From: Chitinophagaceae bacterium
GTDB taxonomy: Bacteria; Bacteroidota; Bacteroidia; Chitinophagales; Chitinophagaceae
Length of the DNA stretch: 64,000 nt
Direction: 5' to 3'
NCBI GenBank assembly: GCA_016721725.1
Contig: JADKHN010000001.1
Span: 744,001 to 808,000 of the forward strand
Part shown: in pieces, positions 24,747 to 34,942 of the stretch
How positions within the stretch are numbered: the first letter of the stretch is position 1
Layout: every line of letters starts with the position of its first letter
Position numbers and translations under genes: made by a program
Notes under the pieces: generated by a model
Databases searched by the model: none
What the model saw: only the letters and a program-made list of their open reading frames with translations
What the model was told of the DNA's origin: nothing

Positions 24747-25241
24747 ATGGCCGAAGACCTAAGGATCATACAAGGAAGCAAGGCGGAAATCTACCAGTCC
24801 CTCATCCCGCAGATCAAAGCGCTGATCGAAGGCGAACCTGACGGGGTGGCCAACCTGGCCAATGTCTGTGCCGCATTGAAGGAGCAGTTCGGATGGCTTT
24901 GGGTGGGCTTTTACCTGGTCAGGGCTTCCGTGAGTAATGCTGCCGAAGAAGAACTGGTGCTGGGTCCTTTCCAGGGACCCGTGGCCTGTACCCGCATCAA
25001 AAAAGGTCGCGGCGTTTGCGGCACCGCCTGGCAGGAAAGCCGGACCCTGATCGTGGAGGATGTGGAAAATTTTCCGGGGCATATCGCCTGCAGCAGTTTG
25101 TCAAGGTCCGAGATCGTTGTGCCGATCATCCGAGAGAATACTGTGTTGGGTGTGCTGGATGTGGACAGTGAGGCATTGGCTCAGTTCGATGAAACGGATA
25201 TGCTTTACCTGGAGGAGATCATTTCTGCATTGCCTTTTTAA
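24747..25241 (+). CDS. msrC: Free methionine-(R)-sulfoxide reductase (GAF domain)
   Basis: A 164-residue single GAF domain. The three catalytic cysteines of the fRMsr family are present: C81 and C91 in VACTRIKKGRGVCGTAW, and C115 in FPGHIACSSLSRSEIVVPI. WVGFYLV and LGVLDVDSE are also conserved. The enzyme reduces free Met-(R)-sulfoxide in the cytoplasm using thioredoxin. The start is the ATG next to a strong promoter element. Confidence 0.92.
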   Translation: MAEDLRIIQGSKAEIYQSLIPQIKALIEGEPDGVANLANVCAALKEQFGWLWVGFYLVRASVSNAAEEELVLGPFQGPVACTRIKKGRGVCGTAWQESRTLIVEDVENFPGHIACSSLSRSEIVVPIIRENTVLGVLDVDSEALAQFDETDMLYLEEIISALPF

Positions 25242-25250
25242 AAGGATATT

Positions 25251-25387
25251 TTTCCCCTGGTTGGTGTCCCCACCAACTGGAATGAAAAAACAAAAACTCT
25301 TTCCCCTGGTTGGTGTCCCCACCAACCGGAAAGAAAAGACAAAAACAACGCCGTCTTCTTGTATCAAGTTCTTGAAAGCCTTGATAC
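25251..25387. repeat. Two tandem 49-base palindrome units plus a further inverted repeat
   Basis: A 48-base unit at 25251-25298 recurs at 25300-25347 with few differences. Each unit contains the palindrome GGTTGGTGTCCCCACCAAC and an A-rich tail ending ACAAAAAC. Just downstream GTATCAAG (25361-25368) and CTTGATAC (25380-25387) form another perfect hairpin. The block fills the gap between the convergent msrC and glycosylase genes and may terminate both. Confidence 0.8.
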
Positions 25388-25411
25388 CACCACCTTTTAA
25401 GGGCAGATGGA

Positions 25412-26017
25412 TTATTGCTTAGGCGTATCCTTCCATCCCCATAAATACAAGCAGGCGTAGGTACGATACGGACTCCACTTCTTTGAAACCGTCAACATCT
25501 GTTCTTTCATCGCTTTCTTATCTCCGGCATCAATGCCATACAGTTTGCAAACCGCCTGCTGGATACCGAGGTCATCGACCGCGAATACATCCTCCCTTCC
25601 CAGGGTGAACATGAGGATCATTTCCACCGTCCATTGTCCAACGCCTTTTATTTTCGTCAGGTAGAGGATGATCTCTTCGTTGGTCAGTTTATTCAGTGTG
25701 GCATCCGTGATCTTTTCGTCGATGAAAAAACGGGCTACATTCAGTACATAATTGGCCTTCGCATTACTCAGTCCGATACCCCGCAGGGTTTCGAACGGGG
25801 TATCCGCGATCTGCTGGGGAGTAGGATTCTTCCCTCCATAGAGTTCCAGTAACCGCCTATGAAAGACCTGGGCCACTTTGGTGCTCAGTTGCTGGCTCAG
25901 GATGGAATTGCAAAGATGCAGGTGAATGTTCTTTCGCCTGACCAGAACAAAGGGCTCCTGTTGTTCGATGATCTTTTTTAGTTTTTTGTCCTTGGATAAA
26001 TGGTTAACAGCAGGCAT
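25412..26017 (-). CDS. DNA-3-methyladenine glycosylase (AlkA-type, HhH-GPD)
   Basis: A 201-residue HhH-GPD base-excision glycosylase. The helix-hairpin-helix and catalytic region are clear: LTKIKGVGQWTVEMILMF followed by GREDVFAVDDLGIQQAV, where the Asp is the catalytic residue. CNSILSQQLSTKVAQVFHRR is the conserved N-terminal helix. It lacks the iron-sulfur loop and the N-terminal domain of E. coli AlkA, as in short bacterial AlkA-like enzymes. It removes alkylated purines from DNA. Confidence 0.9.
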   Translation of the reverse strand: MPAVNHLSKDKKLKKIIEQQEPFVLVRRKNIHLHLCNSILSQQLSTKVAQVFHRRLLELYGGKNPTPQQIADTPFETLRGIGLSNAKANYVLNVARFFIDEKITDATLNKLTNEEIILYLTKIKGVGQWTVEMILMFTLGREDVFAVDDLGIQQAVCKLYGIDAGDKKAMKEQMLTVSKKWSPYRTYACLYLWGWKDTPKQ

Positions 26018-26061
26018 TTGTACGTTTTATAACACGTAAGTTCCGTAAAATTATTTTATAT

Positions 26062-26098
26062 AAAAAATGGTGAAATGTTGTGATAACACTTCACCATT
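26062..26098 (-). terminator. Rho-independent terminator of the fasciclin gene
   Basis: On the minus strand AATGGTGAAGTGTT pairs with AACATTTCACCATT (one wobble) around a short loop, followed by TTTTTT. It begins 25 bases past the fasciclin stop codon. Confidence 0.85.
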
Positions 26099-26122
26099 AA
26101 TAGCTTGTTCCTTTTTGTATAA

Positions 26123-27082
26123 TTACGGTAATAATACCCTGTCGATTACATGCACAACCCCGTTGCGGCACATCAGGTTAGTGCCAACAATATTAGAAAG
26201 GTTGACGCCATTGCCATTTCCTTTGATGGTTGGGCCGCCACCGGCTCCATTCGTTAAATTGATCGTGGTGTTTCCTCCTGCCAGCATGGCCAGGTTGCCG
26301 TTTGCCAGGTCAGATGAAAAAGCCCTGCCACCAACAACATGGTATCTTAATACGGCCAATAATGTACCAACTGGAATATTGTTTATATCCGTGAGACTTA
26401 ATGCACTTAAAAGCTGGGTAAATGCCGCATTGGTTGGTGCAAACACAGTAAGCGTTGCAGAACTTAATGTGGCAATTAAAGTTGGATCCCCGCCTGGAGC
26501 ATTATTGGCTCTTACTATGGCTTTTACGAGCGAGTCTAAACCGGATCCCGGAGCTTGTGCCGTAGCTACAATATTGCCTGATGGTTTATTTAAGGCTTTA
26601 GATAAGCTGTGAATAACACCATTATCGGCACTAATATCAGCGGTAGCGACCTTAATGCCATTTATATAAACACCTGAAGCGTTGCGGGTAACAAAAACTG
26701 AATCGCCGCCGGCGGTTATTACCTTGGCATTAGGACCAGCAGGTACAGAAGCTGCCAGAATTTTTGAACCAAGGGTATGATATAATAATAGATCGCTTAA
26801 CTGGGTTGAGCTTAACGTTGCAACTGTAGCTGAAGTGATGCCTGCATTAGCAAATGCAGTATTATCCGGTGCAAACACCGTGAAAGGTCCTGCACCACTT
26901 AATGTTGTTGCCAAATTGGCCTTAACAACGGCTTCTTCCAAAACACTATAGCTTGCAGAATTCACTACTACATCTGTAATGGTGTTGGTTACAACTGGAT
27001 CATCATCTTTACTACATGATGACAAACTGATCAATGCGCCAGACATGGCTACCAGTAAAAAACTTTTAATTGTTGCTTTCAT
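26123..27082 (-). CDS. Lipoprotein with two fasciclin domains
   Basis: A 319-residue surface protein. The signal peptide ends in the lipobox SLSSC, followed by an acidic stretch KDDDPVV. Two fasciclin domains follow (about residues 42-178 and 179-319). Each has the FAPTNAAF/FAPDNTAF H1 motif and a YH motif (LLYHTLGSKI, LRYHVVGGRA), and the protein ends GVVHVIDRVLLP. Fasciclin domains mediate cell adhesion or matrix binding. The gene is richer in A+T than its neighbours and is flanked by its own promoter and terminator. Confidence 0.92.
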   Translation of the reverse strand: MKATIKSFLLVAMSGALISLSSCSKDDDPVVTNTITDVVVNSASYSVLEEAVVKANLATTLSGAGPFTVFAPDNTAFANAGITSATVATLSSTQLSDLLLYHTLGSKILAASVPAGPNAKVITAGGDSVFVTRNASGVYINGIKVATADISADNGVIHSLSKALNKPSGNIVATAQAPGSGLDSLVKAIVRANNAPGGDPTLIATLSSATLTVFAPTNAAFTQLLSALSLTDINNIPVGTLLAVLRYHVVGGRAFSSDLANGNLAMLAGGNTTINLTNGAGGGPTIKGNGNGVNLSNIVGTNLMCRNGVVHVIDRVLLP

Positions 27083-27101
27083 TTGTTTAATTTTTTGGTT
27101 T

Positions 27102-27109
27102 CAAAATTA
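27102..27109 (-). promoter_or_regulatory. Promoter -7 element of the fasciclin gene
   Basis: TAATTTTG on the minus strand matches TAnnTTTG exactly, 19 bases before the ATG. Confidence 0.45.
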
Positions 27110-27185
27110 AACATGAGAGGGGTGCATTTTGTTCTTCACTTTTATTAAAAAATTATAAAAAAGCATGACTGTTAAACCTTAAAAT

Positions 27186-27216
27186 AAAAAAGCTGTTTAT
27201 TATTAAACAGCTTTTT
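27186..27216. terminator. Terminator of cysS (bidirectional shape)
   Basis: AAAAAGCTGTTTA and TAAACAGCTTTTT form a perfect stem with a short AT loop. The flanking A and T runs allow termination in both directions. On the minus strand it lies about 70 bases past the cysS stop. Confidence 0.85.
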
Positions 27217-27284
27217 ATAAATAATCAATTTTCCCTGTTACCTAATGTCCCATCTCATTTATCCTTCTTTTCTCGTTTTTCCCC

Positions 27285-28775
<1,491 letters not shown>

Positions 28776-28855
28776 GGTTTGATCATTTTTTAAATCGCCT
28801 GCCGGCGATGGGGTTGTTCTATTTGTTGTCCGGGCGGTTGTTCATCATTCACCAT

Positions 28856-28929
28856 CGTTGCCCGCCCGGATGGATTTCCGGTCGGACGGGCGTCGCACAC
28901 TTGTACAGACTCAGCCCTGGGCGGCAACG
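28856..28929. repeat. Nested inverted repeat between the EEP hydrolase gene and cysS
   Basis: CGTTGCCCGCCC (28856-28867) pairs with GGGCGGCAACG (28919-28929) with one bulged base, enclosing a second GC-rich hairpin in which CCCGGATGG and the CCGG/GACGGG segments can pair. There is no U-run. It could be a REP-type element, an RNA structure in the cysS leader, or a processing site. The rest of the gap (28776-29031) shows nothing else. Confidence 0.5.
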
Positions 28930-29031
28930 GGAATGTGATCGTAATGAGTTACAAAGATATTAAGCTATGCCGCAAGGGCAACAGAAAAGTTGATATGTGG
29001 GGATCGTGAACATGACTGGAGCATGAAGATA

Positions 29032-30162
29032 TCAATTTTTTTCCAAACGCAGGTCGGCGAAGAGCGGGAAATGGTCGCTCAGTTTTTTCACTACCCTGCG
29101 GTACTGGTCAATGGAGAATCGTTTGCCAGCGAAGATATTGTCGATCCGGAGTGTCGGGGAAATGCCACTGAAGGTCCTGCCGATGCCGGCGCCTTTTTCT
29201 TCAAATGCGTTCTTCAATCCCTGCCCGATGGTACGATAGGCATAGCTGTTGGGCACATCGTTGAAGTCGCCGCAAACGATCACCGGGTAGGGACTTTTAT
29301 CGATCTCTGCCCTGACCCGCCTGGCCTGTATCATTCTTTTCAGGAACCCCACCCTGAACTTGCCGAGGATGTTCTTGCTCTGCCGGATGCCTTCCTTGTC
29401 CTGGAACTCAGGGTCATCAATATATTTCAGGTTGTCACTGCTGAATTTAAGAGACTGGAGGTGCAGGTTGAATACCCGGAACGTATCCTTCCCCCTCACC
29501 ATATCGGCATATTGAAAGATGGAATTATAATCGTGCGGATAAAAACTGAGGGTCTGTTTGTTGATCAGCGGATACTTCGAAAAAATGATGAGACCGAAAT
29601 GATGCACATCATCAAAGTCCAGCTTGGGATTGAAACTGTAGAAATAATCGGAGAAATCAAGGCTGTTCGAGATATCGGGCAGGTAATTGATCGAACGGGG
29701 TGCCCGGTCGCTGCCCACCATCTCCTGGAAACAGGCCAGATCAGGCTGGTATTCATTGATGAGGTCGAGCATCTTTTGTTTATTCTCCGGATGCGTCTTG
29801 TGTTCCAGGATATCGAAATGCTCCACGTTCCAGCTCATCACGCGAAGGGAGCCGGTATCTTTTTTCAGCTCGAAAGGAGCGGAGAACCTCAGGGGGATGA
29901 TGCGGCTCACCGGTTTGAAGGCGATGAGTATCGCCACCACCGAGATCATCGACCACCGGGGTTTTGCGAACAACCAGAAAACCAGGAATCCAACCAGCAG
30001 GATGAACAGGTAAAAGGCCGACAGGGTGAGCAATCCGGTATACCACCATGTCGCAGGGTCCAGGTTGCCGCCATAGCATGCCAACAGGAAGACCAGCGCC
30101 AAAACAATATTGACGATGATAAGAATGGTTTTAGTGAACCGCCTGAAGAAATTGCCGGGCAT
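29032..30162 (-). CDS. Endonuclease/exonuclease/phosphatase family membrane protein
   Basis: A 376-residue protein. Three membrane helices lie in the first 95 residues, then an EEP domain. Its active-site blocks are VMSWNVEHFDILE (Asn), ACFQEMVG (metal-binding Glu), VIVCGDFNDVPNSYAYR (GDFN) and LSDHFPLFADL (catalytic Asp-His). SPTLRIDNIFAG is the RIDYIF-like strand. The family hydrolyses phosphodiester bonds in nucleic acids or phospholipids. With its membrane anchor the domain probably faces the periplasm, so a nutrient-acquiring role is possible. Confidence 0.88.
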   Translation of the reverse strand: MPGNFFRRFTKTILIIVNIVLALVFLLACYGGNLDPATWWYTGLLTLSAFYLFILLVGFLVFWLFAKPRWSMISVVAILIAFKPVSRIIPLRFSAPFELKKDTGSLRVMSWNVEHFDILEHKTHPENKQKMLDLINEYQPDLACFQEMVGSDRAPRSINYLPDISNSLDFSDYFYSFNPKLDFDDVHHFGLIIFSKYPLINKQTLSFYPHDYNSIFQYADMVRGKDTFRVFNLHLQSLKFSSDNLKYIDDPEFQDKEGIRQSKNILGKFRVGFLKRMIQARRVRAEIDKSPYPVIVCGDFNDVPNSYAYRTIGQGLKNAFEEKGAGIGRTFSGISPTLRIDNIFAGKRFSIDQYRRVVKKLSDHFPLFADLRLEKN

Positions 30163-30227
30163 GGATTAAAGATACGATTTGGGGAAAAATGGCCTTGTTA
30201 AAATAATTCAGCGACGGGATATTCTGT

Positions 30228-31190
30228 TTACTCTTCACCCGCCCTTTTAAGTATGTTCTTTTCTTCTTCCGTGAGAAAGTGAAATCCCTTCTGATTGATC
30301 TTATCCAGGATCTCGTCTATGCGTTGCTGGGTGATGTTGGCCGTTTTCTGATAAGGTGTCCTTCCACCGGTCTGGTAAAAAACCTTTTCTTTCATGTTGC
30401 TCCGTTCCTGTTTTTTATCGGGATTGAACAGGTTGATGAACCAGTTGTATACATTATTCATCCATAGGCTGCCGTCCATACCCCGACGCAAAAAAATCAC
30501 AAATAAGAAACCAGCGAGGGCGCCGCCCAAAATCGCGAAGCTGGCGGCATTGCCATAACCCAGCGCGCTCACCACATTGATGGCCAGGAATAGCACGGTC
30601 AGTGTCCATACGGGTATGCCGCTGCCGATATTCCGAAAGATCCGGTAACCGGGTGAGAAGGTGGTTACGGCTATAGCGAGTGCGGTGCTTCCGGTATTGG
30701 AGCCGAACAGGTAAGGGTATTGCTGGTTCACAGGCAATGAAGGAAAGGCATAGCAGGCCAGGATAAAGAAAACAGCTCCGGCCAGGCTTCCATAAATGTA
30801 AACCGGGAAGATGAGTTTGTTGCCGGACAGGTCCTGCAGGATGTAACCAAACGCATATAACCAAAGCATGCTGCTTAGCATATTCAGCAATAAGGCGAAT
30901 CCCGGCAGTCCGCCATGAGAGAACATGAACGTGATCAGGGTCCAGGGCCTTTCGCTGAGCCGGGTCAGGTTTCCCGGCAGGGCCAGCCATTCAATAGCGT
31001 CGTAATTCAGGGCTTCGGGTCCGCCGCCCTGGTGTGTGTACAGGTAAAATACCCTGGAAATGAGGATCAGCACGAAGACCACGATATTGAGACTGATGAT
31101 GGCGATCAGCGCATTGCCGGGTTGCCCGAGGGTGAACCTCCGTTGGCCGGGGTTCTCGCGGTATTCGATATGACGGTCGGCGATGCCCAT
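30228..31190 (-). CDS. Rhomboid-fold pseudoprotease with DUF6576-like tail
   Basis: A protein of about 320 residues with the rhomboid helix pattern: RPWTLITFMFSHGGLPGFAL matches the W-R/TxxFxH helix, and LGGALAGFLF the last helix. Both catalytic positions appear lost. The serine loop reads GSNTG (Asn165 in place of Ser) and the histidine of the AHxGG motif is Ile220 (AILGGALAG). The C-terminal QQRIDEILDKINQKGFHFL tail is the DUF6576-type helix common in Bacteroidota rhomboids. It is followed upstream by an intact rhomboid gene on the same strand. I chose ATG 31190; an ATG at 31220 adds ten residues. Confidence 0.82.
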   Translation of the reverse strand: MGIADRHIEYRENPGQRRFTLGQPGNALIAIISLNIVVFVLILISRVFYLYTHQGGGPEALNYDAIEWLALPGNLTRLSERPWTLITFMFSHGGLPGFALLLNMLSSMLWLYAFGYILQDLSGNKLIFPVYIYGSLAGAVFFILACYAFPSLPVNQQYPYLFGSNTGSTALAIAVTTFSPGYRIFRNIGSGIPVWTLTVLFLAINVVSALGYGNAASFAILGGALAGFLFVIFLRRGMDGSLWMNNVYNWFINLFNPDKKQERSNMKEKVFYQTGGRTPYQKTANITQQRIDEILDKINQKGFHFLTEEEKNILKRAGEE

Positions 31191-31242
31191 GTTTGTATTC
31201 CTGTTCCAAAAATAAAACATCCTGCACTACAGAATGTTGAAC

Positions 31243-31860
31243 TCAGCGAATTGTTTTTTTGTCGGTGAATTTCCAGAGGATCACGAGGATCAACCCCATC
31301 ACTAATCCGCCCAGGTGAGCGAAGTGAGCGATATTGTCCGCCTTGCCGGGATGAACACCGCTTAACAGGTCGATGGCCGCGATGATCGCCACCAGGTACT
31401 TGGCCTTGATGGGAAAGGGAAAGGGAATGATGAAGAATTGAGTGTTGGGAAAAAGAAAACCGAATGCGGCCAGTAATCCCATCACCGCGCCTGAAGCGCC
31501 GATCGATGCCGCATCATGTACCAGCAGGGTTTGTGCGATACCGGCGGCCAGTCCGCATACCAGGTAAAAGATCAGGAAACGTTTCGGTCCCCAGGTCCTT
31601 TCTAAAACGGTACCGAACATCCAGAGACCGTACATGTTGAACAGGATATGAAAGAAATTGGCGTGGGCGAACATGTGGGTGACCAGCTGATAAGGCTTGA
31701 AGAGTCCGCTTTCGTAGGGATACAGCGCCAGCAGATTCGTCACATCCATACTTTTATCCAGGAACAGTTGCGCCAGGAAGACCAACCCGTTGATGATCAT
31801 CAGGTTCAGTACGATCGGTGTGGTACGCTGAAAACTATTGCCGTAATTATTGTAAGCCAT
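31243..31860 (-). CDS. Rhomboid family intramembrane serine protease
   Basis: A 205-residue protein of six helices. The catalytic dyad is intact: Ser123 in IGASGAVMG and His182 in HFAHLGGLVMG. FAHANFFHILFNMYGLW carries the conserved HxxxN oxyanion helix, and ERTWGPKRF the L1 loop. It cleaves transmembrane substrates within the membrane. It is the upstream gene of a two-gene cluster; the downstream gene encodes a rhomboid without catalytic residues. Confidence 0.93.
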   Translation of the reverse strand: MAYNNYGNSFQRTTPIVLNLMIINGLVFLAQLFLDKSMDVTNLLALYPYESGLFKPYQLVTHMFAHANFFHILFNMYGLWMFGTVLERTWGPKRFLIFYLVCGLAAGIAQTLLVHDAASIGASGAVMGLLAAFGFLFPNTQFFIIPFPFPIKAKYLVAIIAAIDLLSGVHPGKADNIAHFAHLGGLVMGLILVILWKFTDKKTIR

Positions 31861-31884
31861 ATCACAAAGTTAACGGTTTAATCC

Positions 31885-33291
31885 TCATTTCAGTCTGAGC
31901 AGGGCCACGCATTCGATGTGGTGGGTATGGGGAAACATGTCGACGGGCTGCACTTTTTCAACCCGGTATCTTTCTGCCAGCAGTCCGATATCCCGGGCCT
32001 GGGTGGCCGTATTGCAGCTCACATAAACAAGGGTCGGGGCCGCGATCTCCAGCAGTTTCTGTATCAGTTTCTCGTGCATGCCCGCCCTGGGGGGGTCGGT
32101 CACGATCACATCGGGCCGTCCGTGCCGGGCGAAAAACTCGTCATTACAGACCTTGATGACGTCACCGGCGAAGAATTCGGCATGGGCGATCCCGTTCAGG
32201 GCCGCGTTCTCGCGGGCATCCACCACGGCGTCTTCCACCACTTCAACGCCAATGACCTTTTTAGCCTGCTTGCTCATGAAGATCCCGATGCTGCCAGTGC
32301 CGCAGTAGAGGTCGTACAGGACCTCCTTACCGGTGAGCCCGGCAAAATCCAGGGCCACCCTATAGAGCTTTTCCGCTTGTTTGGTATTGGTCTGGAAAAA
32401 GGATTTGGGGGAGATCTTGAAATCAAGTCCACCCAGCTTTTCCATTGCATACCCTTTGCCGAAATAGACCTGTGGTTCCAGGTCGTAGATGCTGTCATTC
32501 CATTTCGGGTTGATGGTGTAAAGCAGTGTGGTGATCTGTGGAACCGTTTTCAGCAGGTGGTCAAAGAGTTCTTTCCGGTGGTTCTCCTCATCATGATTCA
32601 GGCAGATATTGACCATCAGTTCCCCGGTGGTGCAATATCGGATGATGATATTTCGCAGCCAGCCGGTATGCTGGCGGATGTCGTAAAAGCTGTAACCCTT
32701 CTCCAGCGCATGGGAACGGATGGTGTTCCGGATGGCATCGTTCACCGGATCCATCAGGTAACAATGGTCGATATCGATGACCTTGTCGAAAATGCGGGGT
32801 GCATGAAATCCCAGGGCGTTCTGCAGGGAGGTTGAAGCCTCATCGTTTATTTCATCGGTCGTGAGATATCGTTTATTGCTGAAGGTGAATTCGAGTTTAT
32901 TCCGGTATTCCACCGTTTCGTCAGCCCCGATGATGGGGAGCAGTTCAGGCAGTTCCACCTTGCCGATCCTTCTCATGTTCTGTTCGGCTTCCTGGGCCTT
33001 GAACTGCAGTTGCCTGGCATAAGGCAACATCTGCCATTTACATCCGCCGCAGATACCAAAATGTCCGCAGAATGGGGTTTCACGATCAGGCGAATAGCTT
33101 TTGATCGACAAAACGCGGCCTTCGGCCCAGTCCTTTTTGTTCTTGGTGAGCAGCACATCCGCCACATCACCGGGCACCGCGCCCGAGACGAAGATCACTT
33201 TGCCATCCAGCCTGGCCATGGCTTTGCCTTCAGCGGCGTAATCACTGACCTGCAGGTCTTCCAGTACGATCCTGTCCTTTTTTTTTCTCAC
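31885..33291 (-). CDS. rlmD: 23S rRNA (uracil-5-)-methyltransferase RlmD
   Basis: A 468-residue radical-free m5U methyltransferase. An N-terminal TRAM domain (about residues 8-64) is followed by 4Fe-4S cysteines C75, C81 and C84 (FCGHFGICGGCKW) with a fourth in IDHCYL. The SAM-binding LYCGTGSIGIF and the catalytic VYVSCNTATQARD near the C-terminus identify the family. It methylates U1939-type uracil in 23S rRNA with SAM. The start is a GTG at 33291 just before a run of lysine codons. Assignment to RlmD rather than RlmC or TrmA paralogues is probable but not certain. Confidence 0.88.
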   Translation of the reverse strand: MRKKKDRIVLEDLQVSDYAAEGKAMARLDGKVIFVSGAVPGDVADVLLTKNKKDWAEGRVLSIKSYSPDRETPFCGHFGICGGCKWQMLPYARQLQFKAQEAEQNMRRIGKVELPELLPIIGADETVEYRNKLEFTFSNKRYLTTDEINDEASTSLQNALGFHAPRIFDKVIDIDHCYLMDPVNDAIRNTIRSHALEKGYSFYDIRQHTGWLRNIIIRYCTTGELMVNICLNHDEENHRKELFDHLLKTVPQITTLLYTINPKWNDSIYDLEPQVYFGKGYAMEKLGGLDFKISPKSFFQTNTKQAEKLYRVALDFAGLTGKEVLYDLYCGTGSIGIFMSKQAKKVIGVEVVEDAVVDARENAALNGIAHAEFFAGDVIKVCNDEFFARHGRPDVIVTDPPRAGMHEKLIQKLLEIAAPTLVYVSCNTATQARDIGLLAERYRVEKVQPVDMFPHTHHIECVALLRLK

Positions 33292-33459
33292 GGGAGCAAA
33301 AATACCGTATTAATCGGTACAGGCCTTTTCGGGCTTGCCATTCCTCTTGCTTGTCATACCGACGTCCACCACCGGTTTTGCGGGCCTGGTTTTGTTAATG
33401 AATTGTAATTAATACAGGTGTGTCACAGGCCGCAATGCGCTATAACCGTTGATTTTAAA

Positions 33460-33467
33460 TACATTTG
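33460..33467 (+). promoter_or_regulatory. Promoter -7 element of the TlpA-like gene
   Basis: TACATTTG matches TAnnTTTG exactly, 13 bases before the ATG at 33481. Confidence 0.45.
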
Positions 33468-33480
33468 CTATCCTTAAACT

Positions 33481-34932
33481 ATGATGAAAAAATACTTATC
33501 CCTCTTATCCCTCCTGTTTATCATGACCCATGTGCAGGCCCAGGGATACCAGGTCACCCTGAAGGCGCCGCAGGTCAGATCGGGCATCGTTTACCTCACC
33601 TATCATATGGGGAAGAACCTGGCCATTGCCGATTCGGCCGCCATCAGCAATACAGGAACCGCCATTTTCAAGGGACCCGCCAAACTGAATCCGGGCATCT
33701 ACGTGATCGTTTTCCCCGGCAAGGCCACCCGCGCCGAATTCCTCATCGATAAATCGATGCAGGTCACCCTCTCTGTTCCCGACACCACCGATATCGTGAA
33801 CAAATCAACGATCACCGGTTCCCCGGAGAACGTGCTGTATATGCAGTACCAGAAATTCGTCCAGGTGAAGGGTGGACAATTGCTGAAGGAAAAAAATGCC
33901 TATGCGCAGTCCAGGACCAAGGCGGATTCCCTGCTCCACGAAAAGAACTACGCCACCTACAGCAAGGAGTTGAACGATTACCGGGATGGCATCATCAGGA
34001 CCCAGCCCAAATCGATGATGGCGGCATTGCTCAGCGCCATGAAAGAACCCAAACTGCCCAACACCATACCGGTCACCCACCAGGATTCCCTGAACCAGTA
34101 CTACTATTATAAGAGCCATTTCTGGGACGGCATCACGTTCATGGACGACCGGATCATCCGAACACCGTTCTTCGTCAATAAACTGGAACTCTATTACCAG
34201 CAGATCATGCCCAAGGATGCCGACAGCATCATCAAAGACGTGGATTACAAACTCCTGCTGGCCCGGAGTGCTCCCGAACTGTTCAAATACCTCCTCAACT
34301 GGCTCACCGACGAATACATCAATCCCAAATACATGGGTCAGGATGAGGTCTTTGTCCACCTTTTTGAAAAATACCACAGCAAGGGCATCAGCAACTGGCT
34401 CAATGAAAAACAGATGGAGTCCATCAGCCGCAGGGCCTATATGGTGATGTCGAACCTGATCGGAGAAAAAGGCGCCAACCTGGATATGCTCGACAGTTCG
34501 GGCAAACCCGCTCCCCTCTATGGCGTCGAAGCCCCCTACACCATACTGATCTTCTGGGACCCCAATTGCGGACATTGCAAGGAAGAATTGCCGCGGATCG
34601 ATTCGATCTACCGCGCCAGCTGGAAGCAAAAAGGGGTCAGGATCTACGCGGTCTTCTCCCCGGATGACAAAGGCCTGAATAAATCGCAATGGGTGAATTA
34701 CCTCAATACGCAAAAACTGGATCCCGACTGGATACATGTATACCAGACCCGGGAAATGGAGGAGGCGGATGCCAAGGCTCAAAAGCCCAGCTTCAGGCAA
34801 TTGTATGATGTGATCATGACCCCCACCCTTTATTTACTGGACGACAAAAAGAATATCGTGGGTAAGAAACTCACCTGGAAACAACTCAATGAACTGATGG
34901 AAGTAAAATGGAAGAACAAGACTTCCAACTAA
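33481..34932 (+). CDS. TlpA-like thioredoxin-fold lipid-free periplasmic protein
   Basis: A 483-residue exported protein. After the signal peptide (residues 1-20) comes a DUF4369-like beta domain (about 22-125), then a helical DUF5106-like linker (about 130-330), then a thioredoxin domain. The redox motif CGHC sits at C363-C366 in FWDPNCGHCKEELPRI, with PTLYLLDDKKNIV carrying the cis-proline. Such proteins catalyse disulfide exchange in the periplasm of Bacteroidota. The gene is followed closely by a periplasmic peptidyl-prolyl isomerase, which fits envelope protein folding. Confidence 0.9.
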   Translation: MMKKYLSLLSLLFIMTHVQAQGYQVTLKAPQVRSGIVYLTYHMGKNLAIADSAAISNTGTAIFKGPAKLNPGIYVIVFPGKATRAEFLIDKSMQVTLSVPDTTDIVNKSTITGSPENVLYMQYQKFVQVKGGQLLKEKNAYAQSRTKADSLLHEKNYATYSKELNDYRDGIIRTQPKSMMAALLSAMKEPKLPNTIPVTHQDSLNQYYYYKSHFWDGITFMDDRIIRTPFFVNKLELYYQQIMPKDADSIIKDVDYKLLLARSAPELFKYLLNWLTDEYINPKYMGQDEVFVHLFEKYHSKGISNWLNEKQMESISRRAYMVMSNLIGEKGANLDMLDSSGKPAPLYGVEAPYTILIFWDPNCGHCKEELPRIDSIYRASWKQKGVRIYAVFSPDDKGLNKSQWVNYLNTQKLDPDWIHVYQTREMEEADAKAQKPSFRQLYDVIMTPTLYLLDDKKNIVGKKLTWKQLNELMEVKWKNKTSN

Positions 34933-34942
34933 TCATGCGCTT

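Noticed and set aside
28776..29031. T-box riboswitch in the cysS leader
   Set aside because: No T-box sequence or antiterminator was seen, and T-boxes are not expected in this phylum.
28990..30201. 403-codon open frame on the plus strand antisense to the EEP hydrolase gene
   Set aside because: It is a shadow of the real gene in the opposite frame; the translation has no domain or signal and the minus-strand protein has clear active-site motifs.
33805..34800. 331-codon open frame antisense to the TlpA-like gene
   Set aside because: Shadow; the plus strand has the DUF4369-like and thioredoxin motifs.
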